Assembly: GCF_014842975.1 (NCBI RefSeq)
Contig: NZ_JACYXK010000024.1
Span: forward strand, 64,554 to 128,553
From: Rhodanobacter sp. DHB23
GTDB lineage: Bacteria > Pseudomonadota > Gammaproteobacteria > Xanthomonadales > Rhodanobacteraceae
DNA length: 64,000 bases
Reading direction: 5' to 3'
Position 1 is the first letter of the stretch, and the number at the start of each line of letters is the position of its first letter. This document shows positions 1 through 8,250 of this stretch, one piece after another. The translations under genes were made by a program, and so were the position numbers. Under the pieces are notes generated by a model. It was not told the origin of the DNA. It saw nothing but the letters and a program-made list of their open reading frames with translations, and searched no databases.

Positions 1-112
1 GCAACGGCGCCACCGGCAGGTGGAAATACGCCAGCAGGCCGGACAGCAGGATCGCGACCGCCAGCAGGGTGGTCGCCACCGGCCGCCGGATGAACAGGCC
101 GGGGATGCTCAT
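1..112 (-). CDS. mdtC: RND efflux permease, MdtC-like (N-terminus only)
   Basis: This is the first 37 or so codons of an inner-membrane proton-driven RND pump; the gene leaves the window at base 1. The visible start reads MSIPGLFIRRPVATTLLAVA, the usual N-terminus of MdtC/MuxC proteins: a short cytoplasmic FIRRPVAT motif entering the first membrane helix. It lies directly downstream of mdtB on the same strand, so it should be the third gene of an mdtABC operon in which MdtB and MdtC form a mixed trimer with MdtA as adaptor. The ATG is separated from the mdtB stop by 154 bases that hold a REPIN. The assignment to mdtC rather than another RND pump rests on gene order and this short segment. Confidence 0.8.
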   Translation of the reverse strand, partial: MSIPGLFIRRPVATTLLAVAILLSGLLAYFHLPVAPL

Positions 113-126
113 GCGCGGTCACCCAT

Positions 127-238
127 GCTCCCTTCCCTGCGTGCAGCAGGGGAGGGTTGGGACGGGGTGAAGTCCCCGGCGTTGCGGCAAGCGTGGATGA
201 CCCCACCCCGACCCTCCCCTGCACGCAGGGGAGGGAGT
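127..238. repeat. REPIN-like inverted pair (family 1) between mdtB and mdtC
   Basis: Two GC-rich hairpins face each other: one at 127-156 and one at 212-237 (arm core CCCTCCCCTGCACGCAGGGG). The adjoining segments 154-168 and 200-214 are also complementary, so the arms are about 42 bases long. The same structure recurs at 28991-29094 and 40261-40383. It fills most of the mdtB-mdtC spacer and would be transcribed with the operon, where such folds can stabilise or attenuate mRNA. Confidence 0.8.
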
Positions 239-266
239 GGTCCGCGGCAAGTCATGACGCCACCGC

Positions 267-3200
267 TCACGCTTCACCGCCTTCCGCTTCCAGCGCGGGG
301 GCAGGGCGCAGGCGCTGCGCCAGCCGGTCGAAGAACAGGTAGATCACCGGCGTGGTGAACAGGGTCAGCAGCTGGCTGAGCGCGAGGCCGCCGATGATGG
401 ACAGGCCCAGCGGACGGCGCAGTTCCGAACCCATGCCGGTGCCCAGCAGCATCGGCAGCGCGCCCAGCATGGCCGCCAGCGTGGTCATCAGGATGGGGCG
501 GAAGCGCAGCAGCGAGGCCTCGAAGATCGCCTCCGCTGGCGGCTTGCCGTGCACGCGCTCGGCTTCCAGCGCGAAGTCCACGATCATGATCGCGTTCTTC
601 TTCACGATGCCGATCAGCAGCACGATGCCGATGATGCCGATCACGTCGAGGTCGGCGCCGGCGACCATCAGCGCCAGCAGCGCGCCGATGCCGGCCGAGG
701 GCAGGGTGGAGAGGATGGTCACCGGGTGGATGAAGCTCTCGTACAGCACGCCGAGCACGATGTACACGGCCACCAGTGCGGCGATCAGCAGGTAGACCTC
801 GCTGGACAGCGAATCCTGGAACGCCGCCGCCGCGCCCTGGAACGAGGATTCGATCGAGGACGGCAGGTTCGACGCTTTCTCTGCCTGGGTGATCTCGTCC
901 ACCGCCGTGCTCAGCGAGGCGCCCTGCGCCAGGTTGAACGAGATGGTGGTGGACGGGAACTGCGCGAGGTGGCTGATCACCAGCGGCGACTTGTCCACCT
1001 GGATCTGCGCGATCGCGCTCAGCGGCACCTGGCCGCTGCTGCTGGTCTGGCTGGGCAGGTACAGGTTGCCCAGCGACTGCAGCGTGGGCAGGCTCTCCGG
1101 CTTGGCCACCAGGATCACGCGGTACTGGCTGGACTGGTCGAAGATCGTCGACACGATGCGCTGGCCCAGCGCGTCGTACAGCGCGTTGTCGATGGTCGCC
1201 GCGGTGATGCCGTAGCGCGCCGCCAGCTGGCGGTTCACTTCCACGTTCACGCTGAGGCCGTTGTTGTCGAGGTCGCTGGTGACGTCGGCGATGGACTTGA
1301 TGTCCTTCATGCGCGCGAGCAGGGCCGGCACGTACTGCTGCAACGCCGCCTGGTTCGGGCCGCGCAGCACGAACTGGTACTGGTTCGGCGACACCGTGGT
1401 GTCCAGCGTCAGGTTCTGCTCCGGCTGCAGGAACAGCTTGATGCCGGGCACGTCCGCGGTTTCCTTCTGGATGCGGCGGGCGATCTGCCGGGCGGTGCCC
1501 GAGCGTTCGTCGCGCGGCTTCAGGTTGATCAGGAAGCGGCCGTTGTTGAGCGTGATGTTGGTGCCGTCGATGCCGACGTAGGAGGTGAGGCTGGCGACGT
1601 CGGGGTCCTTCAGCACGGCCTCGGCCAGCGCCTGCTGGCGCTCCACCATGGTGTCGTAGGACACCGAGTTGTCGGCGGTGCTGATGCCCTGCAGCACGCC
1701 CACGTCCTGCACCGGGAACAGGCCCTTGGGGATCACTACGTACAGCACGATGGTCAGCGCCAGCGTGGCCAGGAACACCAGCAGGGTGGTGGTCTGGTGC
1801 TTCATCACCACGATCAGGCCGCGGCGGTAGGCGTCCAGCAGCTTGTCGAACAGGCCTTCGCTGATCCGCTCGAAGCGGCTGGGGTGGCGGTCGTGCTGGG
1901 CCTTGAGGATGCGCGCGCACATCATCGGCACCAGGGTCAGCGAGACCACCGCGGAGAGCACGATGGTGACCGCCAGCGTGACCGCGAACTCGCTGAACAG
2001 GCGGCCGATCACGCCGCCCATGAACAGCAGCGGGATCAGCACCGCGATCAGCGACACGGTCAGCGACAGGATGGTGAAGCCGATCTGGCCGGCGCCTTCC
2101 AGTGCGGCTTGCAGCGGCGTCTTCCCTTCTTCCAGGTAGCGCACGATGTTCTCGATCATCACGATCGAGTCGTCCACCACGAAGCCGGTGGCGATGATCA
2201 GCGCCATCAGCGAGAGGTTGTCGATCGAGTAGCCGAGCTTGTACATCACCGCCAGCGTGCCGATCAGCGACACCGGCACCGAGATGCTGGGGATGAGGGT
2301 GGCCGGCAGGTTGCGCAGGAACACGAAGATCACCAGCACCACCAGCGCGATCGCCAGCACCAGCTCGAACGTGGCGTCCGACACCGATGAGCGGATCACG
2401 CCGGTGCTGTCGTTGACGATGCTGATCTTCATGCCGGCCGGCAGGGTGGCCTCCAGCGCGGGCAGTTCCTGCGTGATGTGGTCCACCGTGGCGATCACGT
2501 TGGCGCCCGGCTGGCGCTGCACGTTGAGCACGATGGCCTGGGTCTTGTTGTACCAGGCGCCCAGCTCGCTGTTCTGCGCGGCCTGCGTCACGCGGGCCAC
2601 GTCGCGCACGAACACCGGCGCGCCGTTCTGGTAGGCCAGCACCGTGTCCAGGTAGCCCTGCGGGTTCTGGATCTGGTCGTTGCCGTTGATCGTGTAGTCC
2701 AGCTTCGGCCCGTCGAAGCTGCCCTTGGGCTGGCTCACGTTGACGTTGGCGATCAGCGAGCGCAGGTCGTCGATGTTGAGCCCGTAGCCGGCCAGCTTCT
2801 GCGGCTCGGCCTCCACGCGGATCGCCGGCACGTTGCCGCCGGCGGCGGTGACCAGGCCCACGCCGGGCACCTCGGAGATCTTGGTGGCGAGGCGGTTGTT
2901 GGCGGCGTCCTGCAGCTGCGTCAGCGACATCGAATCGGAGGTCACCGCCAGCGTGAGGATGGGCTGGTCGGCCGGGTTCACCTTGGCGTAGGTGGGTGGC
3001 GCGGGCAGGCCGCTGGGCAGCAGGCTGTTGGAGGCGTTGATCGCCTCCTGCACGTCCTGCTCGGCCACGTCGAGGTTGAGCGAGAGGTCGAACTGCAGGG
3101 TGATGACCGACGCGCCGGCGGAGCTGGTCGAGGTCATCTGCTGCAGGCCGGGGATCTCGCCCAACTGCACTTCCAGCGGTGCGGTCACCGTGGTCGCCAT

Positions 3201-3374
3201 CACCGAAGGGCTGGCGCCGGGGTAGAAGGTCTGCACCTGGATCGTCGGGTAATCGACGTCCGGCAGCGAGGACACCGGCAGGAAGCGCACGGCGACCACG
3301 CCCACCAGCACCATGGCGATCATCAGCAGCGCCGTCGCCACCGGACGGAGCACGAACGGTCGTGAAATGTTCAT
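267..3374 (-). CDS. mdtB: RND multidrug efflux permease MdtB
   Basis: A 1035-residue inner-membrane pump of the hydrophobe/amphiphile efflux family, normal in length. The N-terminus MNISRPFVLRPVATALLMIA and the proton-relay helix GFVVDDSIVMIEN, with its Asp-Asp pair near residue 400, are typical of MdtB/MuxB. Two large periplasmic loops and the second set of helices near the C-terminus (KKNAIMIVDFALEAE) follow the family plan. It begins 18 bases after the mdtA stop and is followed by mdtC, forming an mdtABC operon. Together with a TolC-type outer-membrane channel not seen here, it would export drugs, bile salts or plant phenolics; the substrate cannot be read from sequence. Confidence 0.92.
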   Translation of the reverse strand: MNISRPFVLRPVATALLMIAMVLVGVVAVRFLPVSSLPDVDYPTIQVQTFYPGASPSVMATTVTAPLEVQLGEIPGLQQMTSTSSAGASVITLQFDLSLNLDVAEQDVQEAINASNSLLPSGLPAPPTYAKVNPADQPILTLAVTSDSMSLTQLQDAANNRLATKISEVPGVGLVTAAGGNVPAIRVEAEPQKLAGYGLNIDDLRSLIANVNVSQPKGSFDGPKLDYTINGNDQIQNPQGYLDTVLAYQNGAPVFVRDVARVTQAAQNSELGAWYNKTQAIVLNVQRQPGANVIATVDHITQELPALEATLPAGMKISIVNDSTGVIRSSVSDATFELVLAIALVVLVIFVFLRNLPATLIPSISVPVSLIGTLAVMYKLGYSIDNLSLMALIIATGFVVDDSIVMIENIVRYLEEGKTPLQAALEGAGQIGFTILSLTVSLIAVLIPLLFMGGVIGRLFSEFAVTLAVTIVLSAVVSLTLVPMMCARILKAQHDRHPSRFERISEGLFDKLLDAYRRGLIVVMKHQTTTLLVFLATLALTIVLYVVIPKGLFPVQDVGVLQGISTADNSVSYDTMVERQQALAEAVLKDPDVASLTSYVGIDGTNITLNNGRFLINLKPRDERSGTARQIARRIQKETADVPGIKLFLQPEQNLTLDTTVSPNQYQFVLRGPNQAALQQYVPALLARMKDIKSIADVTSDLDNNGLSVNVEVNRQLAARYGITAATIDNALYDALGQRIVSTIFDQSSQYRVILVAKPESLPTLQSLGNLYLPSQTSSSGQVPLSAIAQIQVDKSPLVISHLAQFPSTTISFNLAQGASLSTAVDEITQAEKASNLPSSIESSFQGAAAAFQDSLSSEVYLLIAALVAVYIVLGVLYESFIHPVTILSTLPSAGIGALLALMVAGADLDVIGIIGIVLLIGIVKKNAIMIVDFALEAERVHGKPPAEAIFEASLLRFRPILMTTLAAMLGALPMLLGTGMGSELRRPLGLSIIGGLALSQLLTLFTTPVIYLFFDRLAQRLRPAPALEAEGGEA

Positions 3375-3392
3375 CGCTTGCGCGCCCGCCGT

Positions 3393-4649
3393 TTACGAGG
3401 CCGAACTGTCGGCGGATGCGTGCTTCTTCTTCCAGCCGGAATGCTTGCCGCCGGCCTTGCCCGCCGGTGCCGCCGCCGTGCTGCCCGACGCGGCCGGCGC
3501 CGCGCCGGCAAGCTTGATCGGCGCGCCGTCGCTGAGGCGGTCCGTGCCGTCGGTGACCACGACCTGGCCAGCGGCGAGGCCGGACAGGATCACGGTGTTC
3601 TTGCCGTCGCTGGGGCCGAGGGTGACCTTGTGCACGGAGACGGTGTCGTCGGCATTGACCAGGTAGACGAAGTCGCCCGGCGCACCGTTCTGCACGGCGG
3701 GGGTCGGCACCAGCACCGCGTTCTTCAGCGTGTCCACCAGCAGGTAGGCGTTGACGAACTCGTTGGGGAACAGCGCCTCGTCGTCGTTGGGCACCGTGGC
3801 GCGCAGGGTCACCGTGCCGGTGCCGGTGGCCATCTGGTTGCCAATGGCGTACACCGTGCCGCTGGCGATCTGCTTGCTGTTGTCGCTGTTCCAGATCGCG
3901 ACCGGCAGCTTTGCGCCGCTGTTGAAGCGCTGCAGCACCTGGCCCAACGAGTTCTGCGGCACGGCGAACTGCACCGTGGTCGGCTTCATCGTGGTGATGG
4001 TCACGATGCCCGGCGAGCTGGACGCGGTGACGTAGTTGCCGGGATCGACCAGGCGCAGGCCGACGCGCCCGGACACCGGTGCGGTGATGTGGCAGTAGGC
4101 AAGGTCCAGGTCGTCCTGCGCGACGGCGGCCTGGTCGGCCTTCACCGCCGCCTCGTCCTGCTGCACGGTGAACTGCTGGTCGGCGAAGGTCTGCTCGGCG
4201 ATCGACTTCTGCGCGTGCAACTGCGTGTAGCGGGCCAGGTCGGCGCGCGCTTGTCCAAGACTCGCCTGGTCCTTGGCGAGCTGCGCCTCGGCCTGCTGCT
4301 TGTTGATCTGGTACTGGCGCGGGTCGATCTGGGCGAGGAACTGGCCCTTGGCCACGTCCTGGCCTTCCTGGTAGGCGACCTCGGTGAGGTAGCCGCTCAG
4401 CTGCGGCAGCACGTTGACCGTGGCCGTCGGCGTCACCGTGCCCAGTTCCTTGAGGGTCTCCGGCATGTCGCCGAGCGTGGCAGTGGCCGTGCCCACCATT
4501 TGCGCCGGCTGCCCGTTGCGGACCTTCCTGCCGCCGAGCAGGTGGAGCACGATCAGGGCGATGATCGCCGCCACCACGATGCCGGCGATCAGCGGCCCAC
4601 GCTTCCTGCGAACCTGTCCCGTGGTCATGGCCGCGTTGTTGCTCATCAT
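3393..4649 (-). CDS. mdtA: RND efflux periplasmic adaptor MdtA
   Basis: A 418-residue membrane-fusion protein that links the MdtB/MdtC pump to an outer-membrane channel. It has a single N-terminal membrane anchor (about residues 20-40, IAGIVVAAIIALIVLHLL), a lipoyl-type barrel beginning with the motif LPQLSGYLTEV, a long alpha-helical hairpin rich in Gln, Ala and Asp (about 115-175), then the second lipoyl half with ITAPVSGRVGLR. The C-terminal tail is Ala/Gly/Lys-rich and low-complexity. The ATG at 4649 has a GGAG ribosome site about seven bases upstream. It is the first gene of the operon with mdtB and mdtC. The 208 bases upstream, up to the stop of the next gene, must hold the operon promoter. 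Confidence 0.9.
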   Translation of the reverse strand: MMSNNAAMTTGQVRRKRGPLIAGIVVAAIIALIVLHLLGGRKVRNGQPAQMVGTATATLGDMPETLKELGTVTPTATVNVLPQLSGYLTEVAYQEGQDVAKGQFLAQIDPRQYQINKQQAEAQLAKDQASLGQARADLARYTQLHAQKSIAEQTFADQQFTVQQDEAAVKADQAAVAQDDLDLAYCHITAPVSGRVGLRLVDPGNYVTASSSPGIVTITTMKPTTVQFAVPQNSLGQVLQRFNSGAKLPVAIWNSDNSKQIASGTVYAIGNQMATGTGTVTLRATVPNDDEALFPNEFVNAYLLVDTLKNAVLVPTPAVQNGAPGDFVYLVNADDTVSVHKVTLGPSDGKNTVILSGLAAGQVVVTDGTDRLSDGAPIKLAGAAPAASGSTAAAPAGKAGGKHSGWKKKHASADSSAS

Positions 4650-4857
4650 TCGGTCTCCAGCGCATCAGTCCATCGCATGCGTGACGGAGGCCCGCCTTCC
4701 GCTTCCGATGCTCGGAGTTTCCCGGACGACGCGGCCGCCATCACGAAGGCGGTCGAGTTACCCAAAACGAACCGACGCGCGAAAAGTTGACAGTGGCGTG
4801 CCGGAAGTCATGCACGCCGCGCCGGGTGCGGTTCAGCGTACGGCCGCGGAAACAGGG

Positions 4858-5733
4858 TCAGACCATCCGCGTCCGCTTCCACCAGCCCGTCACCTTCTCC
4901 TCGCGCACCAGGGTGAACAGCCCCGCGCCGAGGATCATCACGATGCCGGCCAGCATCGGCCAGTCGAGGTGGTCGCCGAAGAACCAGTAGCCGAACGCGA
5001 TGGCCCACAGCATCTGGCTGTACTGGGTGGGGGCGACGCGGTTGGCGGGGGCGATCAGGGTGGCGTGCATCAGCAGCACGCCGGCCAGCGCCGCGAGCAG
5101 GCCGTAGCCGGCCAGCAGCAGGGACTGCTGCAGGTCGGGCCAGACGAAGTGCGGCAGCATCAGCGCGCCGCCGGCCACCAGCGGGCCGATGACGCCGGCG
5201 CCGTACAGGCTCACGCGCTTTTCCTCGCTGCCGGCCATGCGCAGCGCCACCACCGACAGCGCGGCGGCGATGCCGCAGGTGATGGCCGCCAGGTGCCCCA
5301 GCCCCAGCATGCGGAAACCGGGGCGCAGCACCACCAGCACGCCGGCGAAGCCCACGAACACCGCCGTCCAGCGCCGCCAGCCCACGTGCTCCTTCAGCAG
5401 CAGCACGGAGAGGATGGTCACGAAGATCGGCATCAGGAAGATCATCGAGAACACCTCGGCCATCGGCAGCAAGGTGAACGCGGTGACCGAGGTGATGTTG
5501 CCCACCGCGCCGCCCAGCGCGCGCACCCACCACAGCGCCGGGCGCCGCGCCGCGAACACGTCGTGCCAGCGGTCGCCCTTGTCCATCACGAAGGGCAGGG
5601 CGGCGAGGCCCAGCAGGCCGCCGAAGAACACCGATTCGTAGGGCGGCACGCCGCCGTGCACGGCCTTCACGAAGGCGTCGCTGATGGCATAGGCGGCGAA
5701 GCAGGCGAAGCCCAGCAACACACCCTTGAGCAT
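4858..5733 (-). CDS. DMT-family (EamA) membrane transporter
   Basis: A 291-residue integral membrane protein of the drug/metabolite transporter superfamily, with two EamA repeats of about five helices each and a short basic C-terminus (WWKRTRMV). I chose the ATG at 5733 (MLKGVLLGFACFAAYAISDAF), because the first helix starts there and a GGAAA site precedes it; a start at 5769 would add twelve residues (MDALPPADSGNS). It is transcribed divergently from gcdH with a 167-base shared upstream region. Family members export or import small metabolites such as amino acids, but nothing here indicates the substrate. Confidence 0.85.
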   Translation of the reverse strand: MLKGVLLGFACFAAYAISDAFVKAVHGGVPPYESVFFGGLLGLAALPFVMDKGDRWHDVFAARRPALWWVRALGGAVGNITSVTAFTLLPMAEVFSMIFLMPIFVTILSVLLLKEHVGWRRWTAVFVGFAGVLVVLRPGFRMLGLGHLAAITCGIAAALSVVALRMAGSEEKRVSLYGAGVIGPLVAGGALMLPHFVWPDLQQSLLLAGYGLLAALAGVLLMHATLIAPANRVAPTQYSQMLWAIAFGYWFFGDHLDWPMLAGIVMILGAGLFTLVREEKVTGWWKRTRMV

Positions 5734-5900
5734 GGAATTTCCGGAGTCGGCGGGGGGGAGGGCGTCCATGATCGCATCTGGCGGGCGGCGGCGTCCGGAT
5801 CTCCCGGCCGTCGCCGGGGGCGTCCTGCCGCACCGGGCCATGACCCGCGCCGGCGCCCCGGGTAGAATCTGCCGTTTCCCCACCTGCCACTGGAACGCTC

Positions 5901-7073
5901 ATGGCTGCTGCCCGCCTGAACCCGCTCGACCTGTACGACGTCCGCTCGTTGCTCTCCGACGAGGAGCGCATGGTGCAGGACGCCGTCGGTCGCTTCGTCG
6001 ACGAGAAGGTGCTGCCCATCATCGGCGACGCCTTCGACCAGGCGCGGTTCCCCACCGAGCTGATCCCGGAGATCGCCAGCCTCGGCCTGCTCGGCGCCAC
6101 CATCCCCGAGAAGTACGGCTGCGCCGGCATGAGCGGCGTGAGCTACGGCCTGATCTGTCAGGAGCTGGAGCGCGGCGATTCGGGCCTGCGCAGCTTCGCC
6201 TCGGTGCAGAGCTCGCTGGTGATGTACCCGATCTACGCCTACGGCAGCGAAGAGCAGAGGATGGAGTACCTGCCGAAGATGGCGGCGGGCGAGATCATCG
6301 GCTGCTTCGGCCTCACCGAGCCGCACGGCGGTTCCGATCCGGCCAACATGAAGACCCACGCGAAGAAGGACGGCGGCGACTGGGTCATCAACGGCGCCAA
6401 GATGTGGATCACCAACGGCAACCTCGCGCAGATCGCCGTGGTATGGGCGCAGACCGAGGACGGCATCCAGGGCTTCATCGTGCCGACCGACACGAAGGGC
6501 TTCACCGCCCAGCAGATCCACAAGAAGATGAGCCTGCGCGCCTCGGTCACCAGCGCGCTGTTCCTCGACAACGTGCGCGTGCCGGACGCCAACCGCCTGC
6601 CCAACGTGAAGGGCCTCAAGGGCCCGCTGGGCTGCCTGACGCAGGCGCGCTACGGCATCACCTGGGGCCCGATCGGCGCCGCGCAGGCCTGCCTGAAGGA
6701 AGTGATCGACTACACCGCCGAGCGCGTGCTGTTCGGTCGCCCGCTGGCCGCGAACCAGGCGATCCAGCTCAAGCTCGCCGACATGGCCCGCCGCATCACC
6801 ACCGCGCAGCTGCTCTCGCTGCAGCTCGGCCGCCTGAAGGATGCTGGCGCCATGCAGCCGACGCAGGTGTCGCTGGCCAAGTGGAACAACTGCCGCATGG
6901 CCATCGACATCGCGCGCCAGTGCCGCGACATCCTCGGCGGCGCCGGCATCACCACCGAGCACACGGCGATCCGCCACGCGCTGAACCTGGAATCGGTCAT
7001 CACCTACGAAGGCACCGAGACGGTGCACGAGCTGGTGGTGGGCCGCGAGCTGACCGGCATCAACGCGTTCTGA
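5901..7073 (+). CDS. gcdH: Glutaryl-CoA dehydrogenase
   Basis: A 390-residue FAD flavoenzyme of the acyl-CoA dehydrogenase superfamily that oxidises and decarboxylates glutaryl-CoA to crotonyl-CoA in lysine and tryptophan degradation. The subgroup is recognised by the stretch SFASVQSSLVMYPIYAYGS, the FGLTEPHGGSDP flavin-binding segment, the MWITNG motif and the C-terminal ITYEGTETVHELVVGRELTG, whose Glu is the catalytic base. Length and domain order are those of bacterial GcdH. It stands alone: no other genes of glutarate or lysine catabolism are adjacent. Downstream there is a short REPIN and then a GNAT gene on the same strand. Other acyl-CoA dehydrogenases are less likely given these motifs. 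Confidence 0.9.
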   Translation: MAAARLNPLDLYDVRSLLSDEERMVQDAVGRFVDEKVLPIIGDAFDQARFPTELIPEIASLGLLGATIPEKYGCAGMSGVSYGLICQELERGDSGLRSFASVQSSLVMYPIYAYGSEEQRMEYLPKMAAGEIIGCFGLTEPHGGSDPANMKTHAKKDGGDWVINGAKMWITNGNLAQIAVVWAQTEDGIQGFIVPTDTKGFTAQQIHKKMSLRASVTSALFLDNVRVPDANRLPNVKGLKGPLGCLTQARYGITWGPIGAAQACLKEVIDYTAERVLFGRPLAANQAIQLKLADMARRITTAQLLSLQLGRLKDAGAMQPTQVSLAKWNNCRMAIDIARQCRDILGGAGITTEHTAIRHALNLESVITYEGTETVHELVVGRELTGINAF

Positions 7074-7084
7074 GCTTCCTGATC

Positions 7085-7159
7085 GTCATCCCGGCGCAAG
7101 CCGGGATCCAGCGCCTTTCGAGGCCCGAGACACTGGATTCCGGCTTTCGCAGGAATGAC
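7085..7159. repeat. REPIN-like inverted pair (family 3)
   Basis: A 75-base element with 27-base imperfect inverted arms: GTCATCCCGGCGCAAGCC at 7085-7102 and its counterpart ending GCAGGAATGAC at 7159. Both arms continue into a matching GGATCCAG/CTGGATTCC segment. It starts 12 bases after the gcdH stop, so it may act as a transcript end-stabiliser. A diverged version of the same arms occurs at 44500-44521 and 44684-44705. Confidence 0.8.
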
Positions 7160-7188
7160 GGAGAGGGCGAGTCGACACCGAGACCAGA

Positions 7189-7740
7189 ATGTCCCGCATG
7201 GGCTGGCAAGACATCCGCATCGAAACCGAACGCCTGATCCTGCGTCCGCCGCAGGCCGGCGATTTCGCGGGTTGGGCGGCCTTCTTCGCCGATCCGGAGG
7301 CCACGCGCCACATGGGCGGACCGCGCAGCGAGCCGCTGGCATGGCGCCATTTCCTGATGATGGTGGGCGCGTGGAACATCCAGGGTGCTTCGTCCTTCTC
7401 GCTGATCGACAAGCGCAGCGGACAATGGCTGGGCTGGAGCGGCCCCTGGGATCCGCCCGGCTGGCCGGGTCGCGAAGTGGGCTGGAGCCTGGTGCGCGCA
7501 GCGTGGGGACACGGCTATGCCACCGAAGCCGCCACGGCCGTCGTCGATTGGGTGTTTCGAACCTTGGGCTGGGACGAAGTGATTCACCTCGTCACACCCG
7601 ACAACCATCCTTCGCAAGGTGTGGCGCGGCGCCTGGGTTCCGGGGTCCTGCGCTGCATCGAGATGTCCGAGCCTTTCAGCGGGGAAGTGGTGGATGTGTG
7701 GGGCCAGAGCCGCGACACTTGGCTGCGTCGCCGCGCATGA
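7189..7740 (+). CDS. GNAT acetyltransferase, RimJ/RimL type
   Basis: A 183-residue N-acetyltransferase of the Acetyltransf_3 group, which moves the acetyl group of acetyl-CoA to an amine. The opening TERLILRPPQAGDFAGWAAF is the signature of RimJ/RimL-like enzymes. The middle part EVGWSLVRAAWGHGYATEA carries the acetyl-CoA pyrophosphate loop, and VTPDNHPSQGVARRLG is the usual late motif. Its stop codon overlaps the start of the next gene (ATGA), so the two are translationally coupled. The acceptor, whether a ribosomal protein or a small molecule, cannot be told from sequence. Confidence 0.85.
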   Translation: MSRMGWQDIRIETERLILRPPQAGDFAGWAAFFADPEATRHMGGPRSEPLAWRHFLMMVGAWNIQGASSFSLIDKRSGQWLGWSGPWDPPGWPGREVGWSLVRAAWGHGYATEAATAVVDWVFRTLGWDEVIHLVTPDNHPSQGVARRLGSGVLRCIEMSEPFSGEVVDVWGQSRDTWLRRRA

Positions 7741-8240
7741 GCCACATCCCGCCCGCGCTGTTCGTCGCGCTTACCGAGCTGGTGCCCGATCTGCACGTGC
7801 ATTGCGCCGAGCCGTGGTGCCTGATCGGCAGCGCGGCGGCGCGCCTGCTTGGCGCCGAGGTGAGCGTGGCCGACATCGACGTGCTGGTTTCGCGCGCCGA
7901 TGCCGAAACATTGGCGACGCTGTGGGCTGAGCGCCGCGACGCCACGCATGTGCCGGCCGACGACGGCCGCTTCCGTTCGCAGTTCGCCCGCTTCGACTTT
8001 CCCGGCCTGCCGGTTGAAGTGATGGGCGGCCTTGAACTCGACCGGGGCGAAGGCTGGCAGCCGGTGTCGCCGGGCCGGCTGGTGCTGGCCGGCGTGCAGG
8101 GCATGGCCGTGCCGGTGCCCGCACTGGACGAGCAGATCCGCATCCTCGAATCCTTCGGCCGCGACAAGGACCGCGCACGCGCCGCGGCCCTGCGCCGCTT
8201 GCGCCAGCCTTCCGTGCTTTCCATCGTTTCCTCTTCCTGA
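7737..8240 (+). CDS. Nucleotidyltransferase-fold protein of unknown role
   Basis: A 167-residue protein whose start overlaps the preceding GNAT stop by four bases. Residues 28-50 read LIGSAAARLLG followed by VADIDVLVSRADA. This is the Gly-Ser plus Asp-x-Asp arrangement of minimal nucleotidyltransferases, in which the two Asp residues bind the catalytic metal. The C-terminal half holds a further acidic stretch (FDFPGLPVEVMGGLELDRGE) and an Arg-rich helix (GRDKDRARAAALRRLR). Homologs are usually annotated as hypothetical. The coupling to a GNAT gene suggests related substrates, but I cannot name one. It could also be a degenerate, non-catalytic member of the fold. Confidence 0.7.
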   Translation: MSHIPPALFVALTELVPDLHVHCAEPWCLIGSAAARLLGAEVSVADIDVLVSRADAETLATLWAERRDATHVPADDGRFRSQFARFDFPGLPVEVMGGLELDRGEGWQPVSPGRLVLAGVQGMAVPVPALDEQIRILESFGRDKDRARAAALRRLRQPSVLSIVSSS

Positions 8241-8250
8241 CGGCATCGCC

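Noticed and set aside
3179-3666. Small plus-strand frames at the mdtA-mdtB junction as possible leader peptides
   Set aside because: They lie on the strand opposite to the operon and have no translation signals.
274-4665. A 1463-codon open frame antisense-shifted across mdtA and mdtB, and similar long open frames (for example 10540-13233, 549-2390, 27559-30192)
   Set aside because: They are shadow frames typical of high-GC DNA: Arg/Ala/Gly/His-rich, with no domains, and they cover genes with clear conserved motifs in the true frame.
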